From an uncultured Acidobacteriota bacterium (lineage in GTDB: Bacteria > Acidobacteriota > Terriglobia > Terriglobales > Acidobacteriaceae), in assembly GCA_903873705.1 (NCBI GenBank), contig CAIQPK010000059.1:62001-126000 (forward strand): a stretch of DNA of 64,000 nucleotides. Reading direction: 5' to 3'. The notes under the pieces were generated by a model. The model searched no databases. It saw nothing but the letters and a program-made list of their open reading frames with translations, and had not been told where the DNA came from. This document shows positions 45,961 through 54,288 of this stretch, piece by piece (the stretch's first letter is position 1; the number at the start of each line of letters is the position of its first letter). The translations under genes were made by a program, and so were the position numbers.

Positions 45961-45988
45961 TTTGTACCTTGGGGAGTAGGATGCTCAA
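45961..45988 (-). promoter_or_regulatory. Probable sigma-70-type promoter of the cold-shock gene
   Basis: On the minus strand TTGAGC (45988-45983) and TACAAA (45966-45961) are separated by 16 bp. The same TTGAG -35 type is seen at tRNA-Thr. The 5' leader would be only about 10-15 nt, with AAAGGA upstream of the ATG, shorter than the long leader of E. coli cspA. Confidence 0.5.
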
Positions 45989-46081
45989 CGCTGGCGGCGT
46001 GACCGGACGGCCTGGGGCGGATTCGCACTAAACGCAGGGTTGCGCGGCGGGTTGCTTGGCGGGCGCGTTATCCTTATAAAA

Positions 46082-47035
46082 GTGCCTGTCACCGCTACAT
46101 CTCCGGCGATCCACCCGCGGACGCGCAGTACGCTGCTGACGGACTACGCGACGCTGTTCAAGTTGAACGTGTCGACGATGGTGGTGATTACGGCGGGTGC
46201 GGGCTTCTACCTGGGGTCGTTGCGGTCGGGGATCAGCCCGTTCCACGTCGGGCTGATTGAGGCGCTGGGCGGGATTGCCGTGGTGACGGCGGGATCGTCT
46301 GCGCTGAACCAGGCGCTGGAACGGACCAGTGACAGCCGGATGCCGCGGACAGCGAGGCGGCCGATGGCACAGCGGCGGATTTCGCTGGCGCATGGGTTGA
46401 TTGTGGGATTCCTGGGGGTGTTCCTGGGGTCGCTGTACCTGGCTTACGCAACAAACTTGCTTACGGGCATGTTGACGCTGCTGACGGCGGTGGGGTATGT
46501 CGCGATCTATACGCCGCTGAAGCGGTTTAGCACGCTCAACACTTTTATCGGGGCATTCCCCGGAGCGCTGCCGCCGCTGATTGGATGGACTGCGGCGCGG
46601 GGCGTGATTGAGTGGCCGGGCGTGGCGCTGTTTGCGATTTTGTTTGTGTGGCAGTTTCCGCACTTTATGGCGATTGGGTGGATGTATCGCGAGGATTATG
46701 CGCAGGGTGGCATCCGCGTGACCGCGACCCAGGCCGATGTGCGCGATGCGGCGCGGTCGGCGGTGATACAGGCGTTGTTTTACGCGGTGTTGATGCTCCC
46801 GGTGAGCTTGTGGCTGACGTTTCTGCACACCACGGGATGGCCGTATGCGGTGGCGGCGACGCTGCTGGGCGGCTGGTATCTGTATGCGACGGTGAAGTTC
46901 GCCGCGATTCTGCGCGATCCGCTGGCGGTCGGCAACCGCGATGTGGCGCGTTATCTATTGAAGGTGTCAGTGATTTATTTGCCGCTGCTGATGGCGGCGA
47001 TGATTTTGAACGCGCAGGGAAGGCTGCTTTTCTAA
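46082..47035 (+). CDS. ctaB: Protoheme IX farnesyltransferase
   Basis: Attaches a farnesyl chain to heme b to make heme O for terminal oxidases. It carries about nine membrane helices and the UbiA-family Asp-rich signature NQALERTSDSRMPRTARRPM. The ORF-track start (46040) is a TTG; the in-frame GTG at 46082 gives a more usual N-terminus, but neither has a clear ribosome-binding site, so the start is uncertain. The DUF420 gene follows directly. The oxidase structural genes are not in the window. Confidence 0.92.
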   Translation: MPVTATSPAIHPRTRSTLLTDYATLFKLNVSTMVVITAGAGFYLGSLRSGISPFHVGLIEALGGIAVVTAGSSALNQALERTSDSRMPRTARRPMAQRRISLAHGLIVGFLGVFLGSLYLAYATNLLTGMLTLLTAVGYVAIYTPLKRFSTLNTFIGAFPGALPPLIGWTAARGVIEWPGVALFAILFVWQFPHFMAIGWMYREDYAQGGIRVTATQADVRDAARSAVIQALFYAVLMLPVSLWLTFLHTTGWPYAVAATLLGGWYLYATVKFAAILRDPLAVGNRDVARYLLKVSVIYLPLLMAAMILNAQGRLLF

Positions 47036-47036
47036 T

Positions 47037-47603
47037 ATGGCAACGATTCAAATACAGCGGTCTCAGGCTCGGACACCGGCTTCGGTGATCGCCGGCATTA
47101 TTGCGGTGAGTGTGGTGGCGAGCTTGTTTATCTGCTGGCTGGTTTATGTTCATAAGCCGACCGAGGTGGGCAACAGCGCTTTCAACTTCCTGCCAGGGTT
47201 GAATGCCGTGCTGAATGCCTGCTCTGCGGTGGCGCTGGTGGTGGGCTTCAAATTCATTCGCTCGGGGCGGATCGACAAGCATCGGAATGCCATGTTCGGG
47301 GCGTTCCTTTTCTCGTCGGCGTTCCTGGTGAGCTACCTGGCGACGTACTTTCTGTACGGCGAGACGCACCTGCCCATCGCGCACAGCGGGCTGCTCTGGT
47401 ACACGTACGCGATCGTGCTTTTTGCGACGCATATTCCGCTGGCGATCCTGGCGCTGCCGATGATCCTGATCACGTTCTTCCTTTCGCTGACGGGGCGATT
47501 TCCTGAGCATAAGAAGATCGCGCGATGGACGTTTCCGATCTGGCTGTATGTTTCGGTGAGCGGCGTGTTTGTCTACTTCATCCAAGCCGTCGTGCACAAA
47601 TAA
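47037..47603 (+). CDS. DUF420 membrane protein
   Basis: A 188-aa protein with five to six hydrophobic helices. DUF420 proteins are often found beside heme-copper oxidase assembly genes (ctaB, ctaM type), and this one starts one base after the ctaB stop, so a role in oxidase maturation is likely. Motifs seen include NFLPGLNAVLNACSAVALVVGF, HRNAMFGAFLFSSAFLVSYL and IAHSGLLWYTYAIVLFATHIPLAILALPMI. The stop overlaps the next start (TAATG). Confidence 0.85.
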   Translation: MATIQIQRSQARTPASVIAGIIAVSVVASLFICWLVYVHKPTEVGNSAFNFLPGLNAVLNACSAVALVVGFKFIRSGRIDKHRNAMFGAFLFSSAFLVSYLATYFLYGETHLPIAHSGLLWYTYAIVLFATHIPLAILALPMILITFFLSLTGRFPEHKKIARWTFPIWLYVSVSGVFVYFIQAVVHK

Positions 47604-47827
47604 TGCACGACGATACCCGCAAATTGCTGAAGACTGGCACCGGCATCTTCCTTACGGGAGCGGTGTCGGCGGCGTTGATGCTGACCGTTTTTGGCGGCGT
47701 AACCAAGCAAGGGCCGCATACCAACATGGGCTGGCTGGCGCTGATGGTGGCCATGGGATGCCTGCCGACGGGAACGCTGACCCTGCTGCTGGGGCTCTCC
47801 AAGCTGGTTGGGGAACGTCGAAGATAA
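47603..47827 (+). CDS. Small two-helix membrane protein after DUF420
   Basis: The ATG at 47603 overlaps the DUF420 TAA; the longer track ORF at 47525 is the wrong start. The 74-aa product has two hydrophobic segments (GIFLTGAVSAALMLTVFGG and MGWLALMVAMGCLPTGTLTLLLGL) and a short basic tail. Probably part of the same oxidase-related transcript. Family not recognised. Confidence 0.7.
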   Translation: MHDDTRKLLKTGTGIFLTGAVSAALMLTVFGGVTKQGPHTNMGWLALMVAMGCLPTGTLTLLLGLSKLVGERRR

Positions 47828-47894
47828 GGGCTGCGGGACGGTCTGTCCTATGCAGCTTAAACCCTGTTATTCTCACCATCACACGGAGAGCATC

Positions 47895-48365
47895 ATGGCT
47901 AAAGGTGTAAATAAAGTTTTCCTGCTGGGCAATGTGGGCAAGGACCCCGAAATTCGTACGACCGCAGGCGGCATGACCGTCGCCAGCTTTTCACTCGCCA
48001 CGGCAGACCGGCAGAAGGACGCGCAGGGCAACTGGGCCGACAAGACCGAGTGGCACAACCTGGTGTGCTTCCAGCGGACGGCGGAGATCGTTCGCGATTA
48101 TGTGAAGAAAGGCTCGCAGATCTTTGTCGAAGGCAAGATCCAGACGCGCAGCTGGGACGACAAGACCTCGGGCGAGAAGAAGTACAAGACGGAAATTCTC
48201 GTCAACGAGCTGTCGCTGCTGGGTGGGCGCGGCGAAGGCGGCGGCGAACGCTCATCGGGCGGTTACAGCAAGAGCAACACGGCGTCGTATGGCGGCGGGT
48301 CGGCGGCTGCGTCATCGCCGGATTACGCTGACCAGGGCATCACCGACGAAGATATCCCGTTCTAA
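47895..48365 (+). CDS. ssb: Single-stranded DNA-binding protein
   Basis: Binds ssDNA and recruits replication and repair proteins. The ORF track starts upstream at 47808; ATG 47895 is preferred since ACGGAGAG lies 7 nt before it and the sequence MAKGVNKVFLLGNVGKDPEIR is canonical. The 156-aa protein has an OB fold (residues about 1-110, FSLATADRQ, EWHNLVCFQRTAEI), a Gly/Ser-rich linker and the acidic C-terminal tip TDEDIPF that binds partners. Confidence 0.97.
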   Translation: MAKGVNKVFLLGNVGKDPEIRTTAGGMTVASFSLATADRQKDAQGNWADKTEWHNLVCFQRTAEIVRDYVKKGSQIFVEGKIQTRSWDDKTSGEKKYKTEILVNELSLLGGRGEGGGERSSGGYSKSNTASYGGGSAAASSPDYADQGITDEDIPF

Positions 48366-48407
48366 ATTCCCCATTCGGGCTTTCGGAGACCCGATCAGCA
48401 AGTGCGT

Positions 48408-49346
48408 ATGCGTTGCGTTGTTTTAGCTTTCGTTGGATTACTGGCCGCTCCTGCCCTGATGGCGCAGCGGCACAGCGAACGCTCATCTCCGCCGACCGCG
48501 CAGTTTGTGGCCCCGCCGGCGCCGATTGTTGCGGTGAGCTCGGGGATGGGTGCGATCCAGTTTGTGGCGGTGAACTTTGGCGTTCCGGCGCCACAGGCGC
48601 TGACACGACAGCTGCGCTTCGACGATGAGCGCACGCGGTCTGCGGCGCTCTCGGCGATTGGCGCGCCGGGGCAGTATCTGCAGCATGGACATGTGCCGAT
48701 GCCTCGGGCTATCGACCTGCAGCTGGCGGCGATCGGCACGACCGATGAGATGGACGCGTTGTTGACTGTGGAGCTGGACCAGCACCTGGTGACCGCGGTG
48801 CTGGTGCCGGTGGATGGCAACTGGAAGCGCATAGCGACGCTGATTTATGCCGTCCCCTTTGAGGAGGGCACGGCGTCGCCGACGGCGTGGATCCGGACGG
48901 AGCGGTCGCTGGTGCAGAAGGACCGCTATCGGGCGGTGTTTCGCGCGACGACGGGAGCGCCGAACGGCAGCTTTACGGAGAACGAAGCGCAGCTGCGCAT
49001 CTTTGGCGGTAAAGCGGTGGTCACGATGAGTTTTGAATCCGCGGAGCGCGAGTGCAGCCTGCCGCCGACGCCCGCGCCCACCAAGGCCGCCGCGAAGGCC
49101 AACGCGCAGAAATATGGCTGCGACGTTACGGAGCGTTGGTTCCAGGTGATGCCCGGCGACCTGCGCCATTACGAGCTGGTGACGGGCAGCGGACACATTA
49201 CCGTCCGCGAGGCCGAAGATCCGCTGGAACACACGCAGCCGATGATGCTCTCGCACCTTAGGAATTTTTCGTGCCAGCCGTTTGCCTACTCCGAGGCGAG
49301 CCAGCACTTCGAGCCTACGGCGGCGGATGGTCCCTGTAGAAAGTAA
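48408..49346 (+). CDS. Hypothetical secreted protein
   Basis: A GTG at 48402 and an ATG at 48408 are both possible starts; the latter opens the signal peptide MRCVVLAFVGLLAAPALMA. The product of about 312 aa has a domain with HGHVPMPRAIDLQLAAIGTTDEMDALLTVELD and a later YGCDVTERWFQVMPGDL segment; the paired Cys near the end are a possible disulfide. No family recognised. Confidence 0.6.
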   Translation: MRCVVLAFVGLLAAPALMAQRHSERSSPPTAQFVAPPAPIVAVSSGMGAIQFVAVNFGVPAPQALTRQLRFDDERTRSAALSAIGAPGQYLQHGHVPMPRAIDLQLAAIGTTDEMDALLTVELDQHLVTAVLVPVDGNWKRIATLIYAVPFEEGTASPTAWIRTERSLVQKDRYRAVFRATTGAPNGSFTENEAQLRIFGGKAVVTMSFESAERECSLPPTPAPTKAAAKANAQKYGCDVTERWFQVMPGDLRHYELVTGSGHITVREAEDPLEHTQPMMLSHLRNFSCQPFAYSEASQHFEPTAADGPCRK

Positions 49347-49358
49347 ATCAGGCGAGCA

Positions 49359-49471
49359 GAGCATTTTCCTGTTGATGGGGGTTCCCAGGGAAGTCGTTCA
49401 ATGGCCTTTTCCGTGGGAGAAAACGCCCATGCAACCCTCAGCCCTGGCTTAAACCCACAGGAAAAGTGCTC
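49359..49471. repeat. 113-bp element with near-perfect 14-15-bp inverted ends (MITE-like)
   Basis: GAGCATTTTCCTGT (49359-49372) and ACAGGAAAAGTGCTC (49457-49471) are inverted copies with one extra base on the right. Pairing continues loosely inward (GGGGTTCCCAGGG / CCCTGGCTTAAACCC). It lies in the 176-bp gap before the sugar dehydrogenase-like gene. No ORF inside. Confidence 0.65.
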
Positions 49472-49522
49472 AATCGAACGGGGTCGGCATCTTCCTGAGC
49501 GCGGGGTCCGTCCAAGAAGACG

Positions 49523-50917
49523 ATGCGTCTTTTCTCGGTTCTTGCCTTCGGCCTGGCTACTGCTTCCGCCCAACAACAAGCTCATACCCTGACGGTGGCT
49601 CCGGGGAAGTCGATCACCCTTTCCCTTCCCGCGAGACTGGATATTGCGGTGGCGGCGACCAAGCTGCCGCGGGTGCGGTTCTTTGCGCCATCGCCGGACG
49701 GACGGGTGTTCGCGACGACGATGTACAGCCTGGCCGACAACCGCCGTGGCGCGGTGTACGTGCTCGAGGGGTTCGACGCCCAGACGCATGGCTTTACCAA
49801 GGTGACGCCGTATCTCGAACACCTGCGCAACCCCAACAGCCTGGCGTTCTACACCGACGAGAAGAAGCAGGCATGGCTGTATCTTGCGCTGACCGACCGG
49901 CTGGTGCGCTACAAGTACAGCGCGGGCGATAGTGCGCCGACCGGGCCGCCGCAGCTGCTGACGCGGTTTCCGGATTACGGCCTGGGCTACAAGTACGGCG
50001 GATGGCACCTGACGCGGACGGTGGCGATCGCCACGCTGCATGGCCGGCCGCGGGTGTATGTAGCGACGGGCAGCTCGTGCAACTACTGCAAGGAGCTGGA
50101 GGCAGTACGGGCTTCGGTGGTGTCGATGGACCCGGACGGCGGCCGGATGGCAATCGTGGCGCATGGGTTGCGCAATGCGGTGGACCTGCGGTTCGTGCCG
50201 GGCCTGGATGGCGGAGCGGTCTTCGCCACCAACATGGGCGACGATCACCTGGGTGACCAGGCTCCCGAGGACACGATGTTTGAGATCGATGCGGCGAACC
50301 GGCAGCGGCCGACCGCAGGTGCTGCGGCGCTGAACTATGGCTGGCCGAAGTGCTACTTCGACGGCGGAAAAGCGGTGCTGGACGATACGCCGCTACCGAT
50401 GAATCCGGGGGAGGATGCGAAGACGGTCGCACCCAAGCCGGCGGGGCCGCCACAGGGCGACGAAGACTCGGTTTACGGGGAACAGAAGGGCGTGGCCGCA
50501 GCGGGGACAAACCTGGCGGCGCAGACGCACACCGGAGCCAGGCTGCCGAACGTTGGAGCCGTGCCTGAGCCGCTAACGAGGTGCGACAGCGTGCCCGCGG
50601 CGTATACGACGTTCTCGCCCCATGCCTCGCCGTTGGGGCTGGCGTATTTTGGCGGCGAAAGCACAGTTCTGGCTAACAGCTTCCTGGTGGCGCTGCATGG
50701 GGCGAGCCATCCGCACATCGGGACGGGTTATCGCGTGGTGCGGTTCACGGCGGGCAATCGCAAGCCGCAGGACTTCATCACCGGGTTTGTGCGGACGGCG
50801 GGTGGGAAGACGGTGGTGCGGGGGCGGCCGTGCGGGATGCTGCAACTGGGGCCGGATACTTTTCTGCTGAGCGATGACTTCCTCGGTGCGGTGTACATCG
50901 TGTATCCGAAGAAGTAA
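49523..50917 (+). CDS. PQQ-dependent sugar dehydrogenase-like beta-propeller protein
   Basis: A 464-aa exported protein (MRLFSVLAFGLATASAQQ signal) with the soluble glucose/aldose dehydrogenase (GSDH/YliI-like) propeller pattern: RVRFFAPSPDGRVFATT, VYVLEGFD, LTRTVAIATLHGRPRVYVATGSSCNYC, VVSMDPDGGRMAIVAHGLRNAVDLRF and LNYGWPKCYF, where the GLRN motif and the GWP motif lie in the PQQ-binding blades of the family. A Cys pair (CNYCKE) is unusual. The true cofactor is unproven. Confidence 0.78.
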   Translation: MRLFSVLAFGLATASAQQQAHTLTVAPGKSITLSLPARLDIAVAATKLPRVRFFAPSPDGRVFATTMYSLADNRRGAVYVLEGFDAQTHGFTKVTPYLEHLRNPNSLAFYTDEKKQAWLYLALTDRLVRYKYSAGDSAPTGPPQLLTRFPDYGLGYKYGGWHLTRTVAIATLHGRPRVYVATGSSCNYCKELEAVRASVVSMDPDGGRMAIVAHGLRNAVDLRFVPGLDGGAVFATNMGDDHLGDQAPEDTMFEIDAANRQRPTAGAAALNYGWPKCYFDGGKAVLDDTPLPMNPGEDAKTVAPKPAGPPQGDEDSVYGEQKGVAAAGTNLAAQTHTGARLPNVGAVPEPLTRCDSVPAAYTTFSPHASPLGLAYFGGESTVLANSFLVALHGASHPHIGTGYRVVRFTAGNRKPQDFITGFVRTAGGKTVVRGRPCGMLQLGPDTFLLSDDFLGAVYIVYPKK

Positions 50918-50940
50918 GCGCGTGTGGCTAGAATGGAAGC

Positions 50941-51285
50941 ATGATTGACGAGGCCACATTCCGCCGCGAGAGCGATCGCGCGCTGGAGCAGTTAAAGCAG
51001 TCCCTGATCCGCGCGGAAGATGCGATGGACGATCCCCTGTTCGAGACCGAAGAGAAGAACGGCGTGCTGAATGTGCTATTCGAAGACGGCTCTGCAAAGT
51101 TCGTGTTTACGCCGAACACGCCGGTGGCCCAGATCTGGATCTCTGCGATTTCGACTTCGTACAAGCTGGAGTGGGACTCGGGCGACAGCGTGTTTGTGCT
51201 GCCGAAGACGGGCGAGAACCTGCTGGCGCTGACCGAGCGGCTGCTGCGGGAGCAGACGAATGATCCGGGGTTGACGCTGGCATGA
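50941..51285 (+). CDS. cyaY: Frataxin-like (CyaY) iron donor protein
   Basis: A 114-aa protein with an N-terminal acidic helix (ESDRALEQLKQSLIRAEDAMD) and beta strands that include the frataxin signature QIWISAISTSYKLEWD. Frataxins bind iron and modulate Fe-S cluster assembly. No isc or suf genes are in the window, so its partner must be elsewhere. The stop region overlaps the next start (ATGA). Confidence 0.8.
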   Translation: MIDEATFRRESDRALEQLKQSLIRAEDAMDDPLFETEEKNGVLNVLFEDGSAKFVFTPNTPVAQIWISAISTSYKLEWDSGDSVFVLPKTGENLLALTERLLREQTNDPGLTLA

Positions 51286-52067
51286 GCGGGCCACTGCTCT
51301 CCGTTGCCATCATTACGCACAACGAGGAGCAGAACCTGGCGCGGACGCTCGCCAGCGTGCAGTGGGCGCTGGATGCGGGCGAGATCATCGTGGTGGATTC
51401 GGGCTCGACCGACCGCACGGTGGAGATCGCGCGCGAGGCTGGGGCGTGGGTGATCGAGCGGCCGTGGGCGGGCTTTGCGGCGCAGAAGAATTTTGCGATC
51501 GCGCAGTGCATTGGGCAGTGGGTGCTGACGCTCGACGCCGATGAAGAACTGACGCCGGAGCTGCAGCTGGAGATACAGGGGCTGCTGGCGACCGACCCAG
51601 CCGCGGATGCGTACTTCCTGAAGCGGCGAAATATGTTTTTGGGGCGGTGGATCAGGCATGGGGGGTTCTACCCGGATGCGAAGCTGCGGCTGTTCCGGCG
51701 TGCGGCGGGGCTGCAGTTTGAAGAGCGACCGGTGCACGAGACGATCCGGTTTGAGGGGGCGACCGCGACGCTGCAGCATGATGTTTTGCATCACGCTTAT
51801 CCGACCCTAGGTGCTTACATTGAGCACATGGACCGATACTCGACGCTGGGGGCGGAGGTGCTGGTGGCGAAGGGGAAGACGAGCGGGTCGTGGATGGGCT
51901 TCCTGCTGAATGTGTGGGCCGTGCCGGTGGTGATGTTCAAGTGGAATTATGTTTTTCGGGGTGGGTTTCTGGATGGGCGCGAGGGGTTGCTGATGCACCT
52001 GTATCACGCGGCGTATACGAGCTGGAAGTATGCGAAGGCGTGGGAGAAGGCGCGCGCGGCGCGGTAG
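51282..52067 (+). CDS. Family 2 glycosyltransferase (WaaE/KdtX-like)
   Basis: A 261-aa GT-A enzyme: SVAIITHNEEQNLARTLAS at the N-terminus, EIIVVDSGSTDRTVEIA, the metal-binding DADEEL and the RPVHETIRFEG segment typical of the WaaE/KdtX-type LPS core glucosyltransferases. A hydrophobic segment near residue 200 may attach it to the membrane. Likely role: lipopolysaccharide or other surface glycan synthesis. Overlaps cyaY by 4 bp, so the two share a transcript although no functional link is known. Confidence 0.88.
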   Translation: MSGPLLSVAIITHNEEQNLARTLASVQWALDAGEIIVVDSGSTDRTVEIAREAGAWVIERPWAGFAAQKNFAIAQCIGQWVLTLDADEELTPELQLEIQGLLATDPAADAYFLKRRNMFLGRWIRHGGFYPDAKLRLFRRAAGLQFEERPVHETIRFEGATATLQHDVLHHAYPTLGAYIEHMDRYSTLGAEVLVAKGKTSGSWMGFLLNVWAVPVVMFKWNYVFRGGFLDGREGLLMHLYHAAYTSWKYAKAWEKARAAR

Positions 52068-52106
52068 GGCGTGCCGGTGCGGCGAAAGACAAGCAACAGC
52101 AAAAAC

Positions 52107-52143
52107 AGAAGCAGATTCCTTCGCTGCGCTACGGAATGACAAT
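52107..52143 (-). repeat. TGTCATTCC...AGCGAAGGA interspersed repeat
   Basis: On the minus strand ATTGTCATTCCGTAGCGCAG and CGAAGGAATCTGCTTCT, followed by a short TTTTTGCTGTTGC tract (cf. 19362 and 36221). It lies in the convergent gap between the glycosyltransferase and SDR genes. Confidence 0.85.
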
Positions 52144-52183
52144 CCTGAAGAAGCTGGCGCTGCTAACAGTACCGCAGCAGCCC

Positions 52184-52924
52184 TTACCAGGCGATCGCGT
52201 CGCCTTCGTGGAAGAAGCCGCCGCTGGGACCGTCCGCTGGCAGGGTGGCGAGCTGGACTTCGGTGCGGGCGCCTTCTTCAGTGGACATGTTGGCGCCACT
52301 GCCGCCCATGTCGGTTTTGACCCAGCCGGGGTGGGCGGAGTTGACCTTGATGTTCGTGTGGCGAAGCTCGTGCGCGAGGTGGATGGTGAACATGTTGAGC
52401 GCGGCCTTCGAGGTGTTGTACGCGAAGAGCTTGGTCTTGTAAGTGGGCGAGCCAGGTGTGGCCTGCAGGCTGACGGAGCCGAGGATGCTGGAGACGTTGA
52501 CGACGCGCGCGGCGTCCGACTTGCGCAGCAGCGGCAGCAGCGACTGGGTGAGCGCGACGAGGCCGAAGAAGTTGGCGTCGAAGGTGTCACGGAGCATGGC
52601 TGCGTCCATGATGCTGGTGGTGTTCTGGGTCCAGCCCTTTTCGAGCTTCACGCCAGCGTTGTTGACCAGCACATCGAGGCAGCCGAACTTGGATTCGATG
52701 GTGCGGGTGACGGCGGCGATGTCTTCGGCGCTGGTGACGTCGAGCTTGACCGCGCGCGCGTCGAGCTTTTCAGCGCGAAGCTGCTTGGCGGCGGATTCGC
52801 CCTTGGAGACCGAACGCGCGCCCAGCAGGACAGCGTAGCCCAGCTTGCCGAGCTGGCGGCCGATTTCGAGACCGAGGCCCTTGTTGCCGCCGGTGATCAA
52901 TGCGATTTTCTTCTTCTCGCTCAT
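52184..52924 (-). CDS. SDR family oxidoreductase
   Basis: NAD(P)-dependent short-chain dehydrogenase of 246 aa. Seen: cofactor motif TGGNKGLGLEIG near the N-terminus, NNAG (about residue 89), a catalytic YxxxK in FAYNTSKAALN, and SAHPGWVKTDMGG. The pattern is close to plant-type menthone/carbonyl reductase-like SDRs (GGNKGLG, HPGWVKTDMGG). Substrate unknown. Last gene of the leftward acyl-CoA group. Confidence 0.9.
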   Translation of the reverse strand: MSEKKKIALITGGNKGLGLEIGRQLGKLGYAVLLGARSVSKGESAAKQLRAEKLDARAVKLDVTSAEDIAAVTRTIESKFGCLDVLVNNAGVKLEKGWTQNTTSIMDAAMLRDTFDANFFGLVALTQSLLPLLRKSDAARVVNVSSILGSVSLQATPGSPTYKTKLFAYNTSKAALNMFTIHLAHELRHTNIKVNSAHPGWVKTDMGGSGANMSTEEGARTEVQLATLPADGPSGGFFHEGDAIAW

Positions 52925-52935
52925 GCTTGCCTGCC

Positions 52936-53388
52936 TTAAACAGTGCTCTTGTTATGACGCATCAACTCGCGAAACTTCTCAGCAAATCTTTCGGGCAGGT
53001 CGCGCATCTTCATGTCACGGCCAACGACGACGTGGGTGGTTTCGCCTTCACACAATAGTGCCTGGTCGGTGGCGCGCACAATCGCATAGCGGAACCGGAT
53101 GATGGAGCCACGCACGGCGCCGAGCGTGGTGCGGATAAGGAGTTCATCGTCATATCGCGCCGGGGCTTTATAGCGTGCGCTGGCCTCGACGACGGCGATG
53201 AGCGCGCCTTCGCGCTCCATGTCGGCGTAGACCATGCCGGTCTGGCGGATGAATTCGACGCGGCCGACTTCGAACCAGACCAGGTAGTTGGCGTGATAGA
53301 CGACGCCCATCTGGTCGGTTTCCGCGTAGCGGACGCGGACCCTGGTTTCGCCATAGCCCCGCTGCAGCATGAGTTCCAAATCTGTCAT
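52936..53388 (-). CDS. Acyl-CoA thioesterase, YbgC/4HBT family
   Basis: A 150-aa hotdog-fold thioesterase with the catalytic Asp segment VRYAETDQMGVVYHANYLVWFE and the substrate loop RIRFRYAI-type region (SIIRFRYAIV). Hydrolyses acyl-CoA or acyl-ACP. It lies 11 bp upstream of the SDR gene and follows the enoyl-CoA hydratase gene. Confidence 0.92.
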   Translation of the reverse strand: MTDLELMLQRGYGETRVRVRYAETDQMGVVYHANYLVWFEVGRVEFIRQTGMVYADMEREGALIAVVEASARYKAPARYDDELLIRTTLGAVRGSIIRFRYAIVRATDQALLCEGETTHVVVGRDMKMRDLPERFAEKFRELMRHNKSTV

Positions 53389-53466
53389 GGCGACAGTCTA
53401 CCGAGGATTGGCAAGTGGACTGTCGTTTACCGGGCGGTTAGCGCCTGCCCTGGTTCAGCGGGGGCT

Positions 53467-54246
53467 CTACGGCTTCGGCTTCCAGGAAGGCGGGCGTTTT
53501 TCCACGAAGCTGGCGAGGCCCTCGCGGAAGTCGGCTGACTCGCGGGAGGCGGCGTTGGCGTCGAGGGCGTGCTCGAGTGCGGTATCGAGGAAGCGGGCGT
53601 GCTGGGCGCGGAGCAGGTGCTTGGTGGTGACCAGACTTTCCGGCGAGTTGCGCATCAGCTGGGCAGCGAGCTCGGTGGCACGGGTGTTCAGCTCCTCGGC
53701 GGGGACGACTTCGGAGACCAGGCCAAGACGGTGGGCTTCGGCGGCGTCGAAGAGGCGGCCGGTGAGGAGCAGGTCGCGGGCCACCTTGTCGCCGACCTGT
53801 TGCAGCAGGTACGCGCTGACCAGCGCCGGGACAAAGCCGATGCGGACTTCGGTGTAGCCGAACTTCGCGTCGGGGGCGGCGAGGGTGAAGTCGCAGAGGG
53901 TGGCTAAACCACAGCCTCCGGCGACGGCGGGCCCGCGGACGACGGCAATGGTGGGGAGGTCGCAGTTCCACAGCGCGCGGAACATACGCGCGACGCGCTC
54001 GGCTTCCACGCGGTGGCGCTCCGGGCTGAAGTCGGCCATGGGCAGCAGCTCGGCGAGGTCCAGGCCGGAGCAGAAGGCGTCGCCGGCGCCGGTGAGGATG
54101 AGCACGCGCGCGCCGCAGGTGTTGGCGTCGGTGAGCGCAATGGAGAGCTCGTTCATCATCTGCGGGACGAGGGCGTTGCGGCGCTCGGGGCGGTTAAGCG
54201 CGATGGTGCGAATGGGACCGTCGTCGGTGATCTGGAGGGTGGACAT
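53467..54246 (-). CDS. Enoyl-CoA hydratase/isomerase family protein (methylglutaconyl-CoA hydratase candidate)
   Basis: A 259-aa crotonase: RPERRNALVPQM, the oxyanion loop GAGDAFCSGLDL and the second-Glu segment AKFGYTEVRIGFVPA. In the first catalytic-Glu position (GGCELA in crotonases) this protein reads GGCGLATLCD, so only one of the two glutamates is kept. Bacterial LiuC-type enzymes of leucine breakdown often have a Gly-Leu here, which, with HMG-CoA lyase next door, suggests 3-methylglutaconyl-CoA hydratase. The assignment is inferred. Confidence 0.85.
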   Translation of the reverse strand: MSTLQITDDGPIRTIALNRPERRNALVPQMMNELSIALTDANTCGARVLILTGAGDAFCSGLDLAELLPMADFSPERHRVEAERVARMFRALWNCDLPTIAVVRGPAVAGGCGLATLCDFTLAAPDAKFGYTEVRIGFVPALVSAYLLQQVGDKVARDLLLTGRLFDAAEAHRLGLVSEVVPAEELNTRATELAAQLMRNSPESLVTTKHLLRAQHARFLDTALEHALDANAASRESADFREGLASFVEKRPPSWKPKP

Positions 54247-54288
54247 GGCTGGCTCTGACTCTACTGCGCGAGATGGGCTAAACGAACT

